A DNA stretch of 19,288 bases. It comes from Rhodospirillaceae bacterium. GTDB lineage: Bacteria > Pseudomonadota > Alphaproteobacteria > SP197. The position numbers were made by a program, and so were the translations under genes. Each line of letters begins with the position of its first letter. Within the stretch, counting starts at the first letter, position 1. The stretch covers positions 1-19,288 of the forward strand of contig JABIUG010000321.1 in NCBI GenBank assembly GCA_018700655.1. Reading direction: 5' to 3'. Shown here one piece after another: positions 14,191 to 19,288 of the stretch. A model generated the notes under the pieces. That model did no database searches. It was not told the DNA's origin and was given only the letters and a program-made list of their open reading frames with translations.

Positions 14191-15258
14191 TTAACCCGGC
14201 GGTATGACCCCGGGGGTGTGATGACAAGGAAAGACGAAGACAGCCTCATCGTCAATACGAATGCGAACGTCAGCACCGGGTGCCGGCGCATCCTGGCCGG
14301 TGATGCGCGCACGCAACTCGCTACCGTCGTCCAGACGCAGGGTGACAAGGCTGCTGTAGCCCAGAAGGTGGTTCCCCACGACCCGTGCGCCGCGTCCTTC
14401 GGCTCCCGCATAGCTGCAAAGATGGAGGCCCTCGGGACGAACGAGAACGTCGACCTGCTCGCCTTCGCCTATGCCGGAAGCCGAAACGACGCCGATCGGT
14501 GAATCCGCGCGACCTTCACGGACTATACCGTGGAGCCAGTTCACCTCGCCCAGGAACTTGGCGACGAAGGCAGAAGCGGGTTTGCGGTAGATCTCGGACG
14601 GTGTGCCGACCTGCACCAGACGGCCACGCTGCAGCACAGCGATACGATCGCCCATGTACATCGCCTCTTCGGCGTCATGGGTCACGACCAGGGCTGCCGC
14701 ACCGACTTCACGCAGAATACGCAGGGTCTGATCGCGGACCTCTTCGCGCAGGCGCACATCCAGCCCGGAGAACGGTTCATCGAGCAGCAGCACGCGCGGT
14801 TTCGGCGCCAGGGCGCGGGCTAGAGCGACACGCTGCTGTTCGCCGCCCGAAAGCATGTGCGGGTATTTACTGCCGTATCCAGCCAGCCCGACCTGCTCGA
14901 GAAGGGTTGCAACCCGCTCACGACGGTGGGCTCCGTGCTCACCTTTGAGGCCAAAGCCGACGTTCTCGGAAACAGTCATATGAGGAAACAGGGCAAAATC
15001 CTGAAAGACAAGCCCGACGCCGCGCATCTCGGGCGGCAACTGCCCGCCGCCACCGGCGACACAGTCTCCACCGATACAGATCCGGCCGCTGCCCAGGGGT
15101 TCCAGTCCGGCTGCAAGGCGCAGGGCCGTAGTCTTGCCGCAACCCGAAGGGCCGACCAGACATACGATCTCGCCGTCACCGACAGCCAGATCAAGATCAT
15201 GTAGAGCTTCAACGCCGTCGTAAGCGTGGCTCACCGTATGAAATGTCAGTCCGGCCAT
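14191..15258 (-). CDS. ABC transporter ATP-binding protein, FbpC/iron(III)-type with TOBE domain
   Basis: 355 residues. Walker A GPSGCGKT (36-43), Q86 in the Q-loop, signature LSGGEQQ (136-142), Walker B VLLLDEP (156-162) and H194 in VVTHD are intact. The C-terminal part (about 240-345, WLHGIVREG to VRIRIDDEAVFVFP) is a TOBE-like domain as in FbpC, PotA and related ATPases. The sequence SGLDVRLREEVRDQTLRILREVGAAALVVTHD resembles the ferric iron subfamily. It would energise uptake of a substrate across the inner membrane, but no permease or binding protein is seen in the window. The FbpC assignment is supported by a Fur-like palindrome upstream. Weak ribosome binding site. Iron uptake is inference; polyamine or other anion transport cannot be excluded. 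Confidence 0.88.
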   Translation of the reverse strand: MAGLTFHTVSHAYDGVEALHDLDLAVGDGEIVCLVGPSGCGKTTALRLAAGLEPLGSGRICIGGDCVAGGGGQLPPEMRGVGLVFQDFALFPHMTVSENVGFGLKGEHGAHRRERVATLLEQVGLAGYGSKYPHMLSGGEQQRVALARALAPKPRVLLLDEPFSGLDVRLREEVRDQTLRILREVGAAALVVTHDAEEAMYMGDRIAVLQRGRLVQVGTPSEIYRKPASAFVAKFLGEVNWLHGIVREGRADSPIGVVSASGIGEGEQVDVLVRPEGLHLCSYAGAEGRGARVVGNHLLGYSSLVTLRLDDGSELRARITGQDAPAPGADVRIRIDDEAVFVFPCHHTPGVIPPG

Positions 15259-15292
15259 GGGGTTCCGCGACTTAGTTCTGAATCACACTAGG

Positions 15293-15313
15293 TGCAACTC
15301 ATTCTCAATTACA
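15293..15313 (-). promoter_or_regulatory. Fur-like operator upstream of the ABC ATPase
   Basis: On the minus strand TGTAATTGAGAATGAGTTGC followed by A is an imperfect 21-bp palindrome: 6 of 10 outer pairs match, ends TG-AA and TT-CA. The core TTGAGAATGAGTTGCA strongly resembles Fur boxes of proteobacteria. It overlaps TTGAGA, a possible -35 element, so a repressor here could block transcription. It is 35 nt upstream of the ATG, and the whole gap to scpB is 65 nt. Confidence 0.55.
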
Positions 15314-15323
15314 AGCAGGGAGT

Positions 15324-15959
15324 TCAAACATCGTCGCCATCGCCGTCGCTGTCGCCATTCTCCCCAGACCCGCCCTCTTCTCCATCGGGATCAAGGTGAT
15401 CTCGCAAGCGACCGATCGGCGGAAGGTCGGGTCTGGCATCGAGAAGCCCCGCCGCTTTCATCTCGTCACGCCCGGGCAGATCGTCCAGAGCATCAAGACC
15501 GAAGTGCTCCAGGAAGTGCTGGCTGGTGCGCCACTGCAAGGGGCGCCCCGGCACGCGGCGGCGCCCGGACGGTCTGACCCAACCGATTTCGAGAAGGAGA
15601 TCAAGCGTGCCTCGTGACAGCCCGACACCGCGTATTTCCTCGATTTCTGCGCGTGTGACAGGCTGGTGATAGGCGATAATTGCCAGGGTCTCCAGGGCCG
15701 CACGCGACATCTTGCGGGTTCGCTGAACACGGATCTTCAAGCGCGAACCGAGATCTTCAGCCGTGCGGAAGGACCATTTGCCCGCAACCTTGACCGGTTC
15801 AACGCCACGCCCGGCGTAATGCTCGCAAAGCTCAACCAGCAATGCTGCAACGTCGCGGTCTTCCGGCAGTCTGGTCGCGATTTCTTCTTCGCTGACCGGC
15901 TGCGGTGAGGCAAACAGCAAGGCCTCAATGACTCGCAGATTATCCGATGGCGCGCTCAT
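15324..15959 (-). CDS. scpB: Segregation and condensation protein ScpB
   Basis: 211 residues with two winged-helix domains. RVIEALLFASPQPVSEEEIA (9-28) and LAIIAYHQPVTRAEIEEIRGV (about 92-112) are the family signatures, followed by GWVRPSGRRRVPGRPLQW. The C-terminal 30 residues are acidic and Gly/Asp-rich, low complexity. ScpB dimers bridge ScpA and SMC and help chromosome condensation and segregation. Its ATG overlaps the scpA stop (ATGA at 15956-15959), so the two are coupled. Confidence 0.96.
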   Translation of the reverse strand: MSAPSDNLRVIEALLFASPQPVSEEEIATRLPEDRDVAALLVELCEHYAGRGVEPVKVAGKWSFRTAEDLGSRLKIRVQRTRKMSRAALETLAIIAYHQPVTRAEIEEIRGVGLSRGTLDLLLEIGWVRPSGRRRVPGRPLQWRTSQHFLEHFGLDALDDLPGRDEMKAAGLLDARPDLPPIGRLRDHLDPDGEEGGSGENGDSDGDGDDV

Positions 15960-16750
15960 GACTTGTCGTCCTGCTGGCGGGTACGCATCTCAATCGGTGT
16001 GAAGGCACCCGATTGCCGTAACTCGATTCGGCCCTGGCGCGTGAGCTCCAGACTTGCGGCAAGCGTGGAACTCACCGCCGAGCGATAGATGATACCGCCC
16101 TTTATTTCGTCGGGGAGCAACGCGAACATGTCCTTCCAGTCCGGCAATTCACCGACCAGAGCGCCCAAGCGTTGCATGGCATCTTCCATGGTGAAGACTT
16201 CGACCGGACGAGGTCGCCAATTTCGCCCTTCGCTGCGCCGCGTGTGATCAGCGTAGGCATTGATCAGCTCGTAAAGCGAAGCATCCCATGTGACCTCGAC
16301 CTCGACCGGCAGGCCCTCGGCATTGCCGCAACGGAAGAGATCGCTGCCCAGTTGCGGGCGTTGCATCAATTGCCTGGCGCCCTCGCGAATGCCCTCCAGA
16401 CGACGCAAATGGAACTGCAGCGCTTCGGCCATCGATTCAGAGCTGGGGTCTTCATCTTCATCGACCGGCAGCAGCAGCCGTGACTTGAGGTAAGCCAGCC
16501 AGGCTGCCATGACGAGATAGTCGGCAGCCAGATCAAGACGGATGTCCTTGGCTTCGGCGACAAAGGTCAGATACTGGTCCGCCAATTCGAGAATCGAGAG
16601 GCGTGTCAGGTCGACTTTTTGCTGGCGGGCGAGCGTCAGCAGAATGTCGAGCGGGCCTTCAAACCCGCTTACATCAACAATAAATGCAGATTTCGTCGCC
16701 TTCGCGTCTCCCGGCCAGGGATCCTCAAAGGTATCGGTGGAACCTTGCAT
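15956..16750 (-). CDS. scpA: Segregation and condensation protein ScpA
   Basis: 264 residues. The N-terminal kleisin helix region reads FEGPLDILLTLARQQKVDLTRLSILELADQYL (about 29-61), the family signature, with DLAADYLVMAAWLAYLKSRLLLP after it and a C-terminal winged helix (KGGIIYRSAVSSTLAASLELTRQGRIELRQ). ScpA is the kleisin that closes the SMC ring. AGGGGA 8 nt before the ATG is a good ribosome binding site. It starts 2 nt after the M50 protease gene and overlaps scpB. Confidence 0.96.
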   Translation of the reverse strand: MQGSTDTFEDPWPGDAKATKSAFIVDVSGFEGPLDILLTLARQQKVDLTRLSILELADQYLTFVAEAKDIRLDLAADYLVMAAWLAYLKSRLLLPVDEDEDPSSESMAEALQFHLRRLEGIREGARQLMQRPQLGSDLFRCGNAEGLPVEVEVTWDASLYELINAYADHTRRSEGRNWRPRPVEVFTMEDAMQRLGALVGELPDWKDMFALLPDEIKGGIIYRSAVSSTLAASLELTRQGRIELRQSGAFTPIEMRTRQQDDKS

Positions 16751-16752
16751 GG

Positions 16753-17448
16753 TCAGTTCCCCTGCCCCGCCAACATCAAAACCACATCGATCACATACTC
16801 CACGGGAGGCAGAAGAATCCAGCGCAGTACGCTGAGATCGGCGCCAATCTGTGCACCAATCAGCGGCGGGAGTGCGATCAGGGCGATAATGATCAGCATG
16901 CCATAGCGCTCAATTCTGGCAAAAGGTACCGCCAGGCTGACGGGCAGAAGCCCGGTCAGGACCCTGCCGCCATCGAGCGGCGGCAACGGAAACATGTTGA
17001 AGACTGCCAGAATGACATTCAGCAGCAGTGCATTGTGGAGGTTGTAAAAAACCCAAGCCGCGACTTCTTGCGGCAGATAGATGACGACGTGCATCAGCAA
17101 TGCCGCGACAAACGCCATCACCAGATTGATGCCTGGCCCTGCAGCGGCCACCCAGATCATGTCGCGTTGGGGTTTGTGCAGTCTGCGGAAGTTCACCGGC
17201 ACCGGCTTGGCATAACCGAACAGGAAGGGCGCCTGCATCAACAGCAACATGGCAGGAAGAATGACCGTGCCAAAGCGATCGATATGTTTGAGCGGATTGA
17301 AGGTCACCCGGCCAAGCTGTTTGGCTGTGTCGTCACCCAGTTTCCATGCGACCCAGCCGTGAGCCGCCTCATGCAGGGTAATCGCGGTGATAACCGGCAA
17401 AAGCCAGATCGAGACCTGATAGAGAATGTTCGCGAGATCTATTTCCAT
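16753..17448 (-). CDS. Site-2 protease family (M50) intramembrane metalloprotease
   Basis: 231 residues, about five to six membrane segments. The zinc motif H26EAAH30 is in TM1 and the second motif N151MFPLPPLDGGR (with D159 as the third ligand) in a later segment. This is the short, PDZ-less M50 subgroup (YwhC/SpoIVFB-like). Such proteases cut transmembrane substrates; the natural substrate is unknown. It overlaps the nagZ stop by one base (TGATG) and scpA follows after 2 nt, so it is in the middle of a coupled cluster. Confidence 0.93.
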   Translation of the reverse strand: MEIDLANILYQVSIWLLPVITAITLHEAAHGWVAWKLGDDTAKQLGRVTFNPLKHIDRFGTVILPAMLLLMQAPFLFGYAKPVPVNFRRLHKPQRDMIWVAAAGPGINLVMAFVAALLMHVVIYLPQEVAAWVFYNLHNALLLNVILAVFNMFPLPPLDGGRVLTGLLPVSLAVPFARIERYGMLIIIALIALPPLIGAQIGADLSVLRWILLPPVEYVIDVVLMLAGQGN

Positions 17449-18443
17449 CAGGCGGTTTTCGCGATCAGGTTATCGAGCCGGGCCATGGCCGATTGGCGGT
17501 CGAAATCAGGCGTGGGCGCGGTCTTGCAGGCGGCGGCGGCTTCAACACGACGCAGGGCATCTCCCTCAAGCTCCGGCACGGCCTCGGCAACGGCACGGCG
17601 CAGTTCGAGTGGTTGGTTGCAGTGCATCACGACATCACAGCCGGCCGCCAGCGACAATCTGGCACGTTCGGGATGGCTGCCCGAAAGGGCGCTCATATCG
17701 ATGGCGTCGCTCGTCAACACACCGTCAAAGCCCAGTTTCTCGCGAATGATATCACCGATCACGGCCGGTGATTGGGTCGCCGGCCTCTCTGCGTCCACCG
17801 CCTTGTAGACAACATGCGCGGTCATCCCCCAGGGAACATCGGCAAGCGCCTGAAACGGCCGGAAATCATGGTTACGCAGGGTTTCCATGTCGGCATCGGT
17901 CGAGGGCAGGACATCATGCGGATCAACCGCGACCCGGCCGTGCCCGGGCATATGTTTGATCATCGGCTGCACGCCGCCTTGCGTCAGGCCTTCGCAATAG
18001 GCCCTGGCACAAGTGCTGACAGTCTGATGATCAGACCCAAAGGCCCGGTCGCCAATGACATCGTGCATGCCGGCGACACGCAGATCGAGGCACGGCGCAC
18101 AAACGACATCAATGCCCATCGCGGCCATATCAGCAGCGAGCAAGCGACCGGCCAGCTGTGAAGCCTCAAGCCCCGCAATGCCCAGGTCCCCTGCGGGAAC
18201 ACCCGGCCACCAGTGAGGTTCGCGCAGACGGGCAATTCTTCCGCCTTCCTGATCGATCATCACGGGAGCATCTTTACGTCCAACACAGAATCGAAAAGAA
18301 GTAATAAGATCAAATACTTGCGTTGGGTTATCAATGTTTCGCGCAAACAGAATAATACCCAACGGATCGAACGCCTCGAGATACGCACGTTCGTCGTCAC
18401 CCAGGGTGAGTCCGGTCAAATCCGTGATCAACCCACGTGGCAT
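17448..18443 (-). CDS. nagZ: Beta-N-acetylhexosaminidase (NagZ)
   Basis: 331 residues, a single glycoside hydrolase family 3 domain. Visible motifs: MIDQEGGRI (62-70), GDRAFGSD (131-138), the catalytic loop KHMPGHGR (163-170) with D174 and H176, and SDAIDM (245-250) with nucleophile D246. NagZ removes N-acetylglucosamine from anhydromuropeptides in cytoplasmic cell-wall recycling; no signal peptide is seen. The ATG is 4 nt after the SPOR gene. Its first 60 codons (around 18270-18360) are noticeably AT-richer than the neighbours, without disturbing the protein. Confidence 0.95.
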   Translation of the reverse strand: MPRGLITDLTGLTLGDDERAYLEAFDPLGIILFARNIDNPTQVFDLITSFRFCVGRKDAPVMIDQEGGRIARLREPHWWPGVPAGDLGIAGLEASQLAGRLLAADMAAMGIDVVCAPCLDLRVAGMHDVIGDRAFGSDHQTVSTCARAYCEGLTQGGVQPMIKHMPGHGRVAVDPHDVLPSTDADMETLRNHDFRPFQALADVPWGMTAHVVYKAVDAERPATQSPAVIGDIIREKLGFDGVLTSDAIDMSALSGSHPERARLSLAAGCDVVMHCNQPLELRRAVAEAVPELEGDALRRVEAAAACKTAPTPDFDRQSAMARLDNLIAKTA

Positions 18444-18447
18444 ACAG

Positions 18448-19288
18448 TCACGGCCCTACGACGAGGCAGTCGATGTCGCGTTGCTTCAGGCTGGCGCACA
18501 GGGCATCGGCATCAGCCTTGCGCTCATAGGCACCGACCTGCAGGCGATAGAACGTCGCATCGCCGATGAACGCCTCGAGGATCAGCGCATCGACATCGGC
18601 CAGCAGGTCCTGATGGTTGATGTACAACCGGTCCCAGGCTGCCGTGGCCGCGTCGCCTGTGGAATAAGCGGCAATCTGCACGCGGACGACGGTATCGGAA
18701 GCAGGCAGGGCCGCAAGTTCGGTCGTCGTGCCTTCGGCGTCGGTAGCACTCTGGCCGGGTACCGTCGTTTCCGAAACCGTGCCGGAATTCACGGCCGCCG
18801 CAACGTCGGCAAAGGAAAGACCGTCGCCTTCTTCGGGAACGACCACTTCGGTACTGGCGCCGTCGTTGAGCACCACCACGGTCTGGGCCGGCGCCTCCGG
18901 GGCAACGGGTTTTTCAGTGGGAAGGGGAATCACCATTGCCGAGGCCGGGGCTGCCTCGGTCAAAACGTCTTGCATGAAGGTCGATACTTCATCGGCGCTG
19001 AACAGAGGGTCGGTTTCAACGCCCTCAATCGTGGTCGCGACGCCGGAGGCCTCGACATCGATGATGCCTTCGTCGTCAAGGCCGTCATCGGCCTCCACGG
19101 CCATGGGCTCTTCGGGCTCGGGAAGCAGGACTTCGAGATCATTGCTCTCTTCGCCGGTGATCGGGTCTTCGAGAACCAGGAGCCCCTGATTGGGAATGTC
19201 GTCACCACCGGGATCGTCCGGAACTTCCTTGAACGGTTCGTCATTGGCGGCAAACAACGGAACTTCGGTCGAAGCAGACGGCGTGCCC
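18448..19288 (-). CDS. SPOR-domain protein (N-terminus beyond the window)
   Basis: The frame is open to the right edge of the window (in-frame codons continue through 19288), so the true start and probably an N-terminal membrane anchor are missing. About 280 codons are visible. Roughly the first 190 are acidic and Pro/Val/Thr-rich, probably disordered. The last 80 (VRVQIAAYSTGDAATAAWDRL, then FYRLQVGAYERKADADALCASLK) form a SPOR domain, which binds denuded glycan strands of septal peptidoglycan. In alphaproteobacteria a SPOR protein normally precedes nagZ, so the context is as expected. Role in division or cell-wall remodelling is inferred from the domain. Confidence 0.85.
   Translation of the reverse strand, partial: GTPSASTEVPLFAANDEPFKEVPDDPGGDDIPNQGLLVLEDPITGEESNDLEVLLPEPEEPMAVEADDGLDDEGIIDVEASGVATTIEGVETDPLFSADEVSTFMQDVLTEAAPASAMVIPLPTEKPVAPEAPAQTVVVLNDGASTEVVVPEEGDGLSFADVAAAVNSGTVSETTVPGQSATDAEGTTTELAALPASDTVVRVQIAAYSTGDAATAAWDRLYINHQDLLADVDALILEAFIGDATFYRLQVGAYERKADADALCASLKQRDIDCLVVGP

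Noticed and set aside
1..19288. CRISPR array, tRNA, rRNA, insertion sequence or prophage att site
   Set aside because: No regularly spaced repeats, cloverleaf sequence, transposase motif or flanking direct repeats were found on reading both strands.

Overview
The window looks like a GC-rich alphaproteobacterial chromosome segment, possibly from a Rhodospirillales-like lineage. The evidence is a long collinear run of housekeeping genes in an order I recognise from that class: SPOR protein - nagZ - M50 protease - scpA - scpB - tatA - tatB - tatC - serS - surE - pcm - LysM/LytM lipoprotein - DUF815 ATPase - yajC - secD - secF - Mth938-domain protein (NDUFAF3 family) - squalene/phytoene-synthase-like protein (NDUFAF6 family). 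Nearly all genes are on the minus strand, so the biological order runs from right to left. I see no tRNA, rRNA, CRISPR array or transposase.

Right part (15.3-19.3 kb): a tightly packed minus-strand cluster (SPOR protein, NagZ, M50 protease, ScpA, ScpB) with 1-4 nt overlaps or gaps, covering cell-wall recycling, intramembrane proteolysis and chromosome condensation. Next comes an FbpC-like ABC ATPase with no permease gene beside it; a Fur-box-like palindrome lies upstream of it. Then follow tatA-tatB-tatC (TatC carries an unusual acidic insert in its first periplasmic loop), and serS-surE-pcm-lipoprotein. Two related long hairpin elements separate tatC from serS.

Middle (5.7-8.4 kb): the plus-strand DUF815 AAA+ ATPase diverges from a minus-strand paralog of the SecD periplasmic domain. 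That paralog's frame runs back through a single TAA codon into an open stretch encoding a signal peptide, so the gene looks recently broken or is translated in two pieces. Downstream are yajC, secD and secF.

Left part (0-3.3 kb): secF overlaps the NDUFAF3-like gene, followed by a phytanoyl-CoA-dioxygenase-family gene. A plus-strand island then interrupts the cluster: a 29-residue membrane peptide and a half-length PuuD-like membrane protein, closed by a textbook intrinsic terminator. After it the minus strand resumes with an NDUFAF6-like protein that has lost the aspartate motif of prenyl synthases, and 2 nt later a second family member that keeps that motif and runs off the window. Placing relatives of two mitochondrial complex I assembly factors next to the SecDF-YajC translocation module is the most suggestive functional arrangement here. 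Every assignment comes from reading the sequence; no database search was run.
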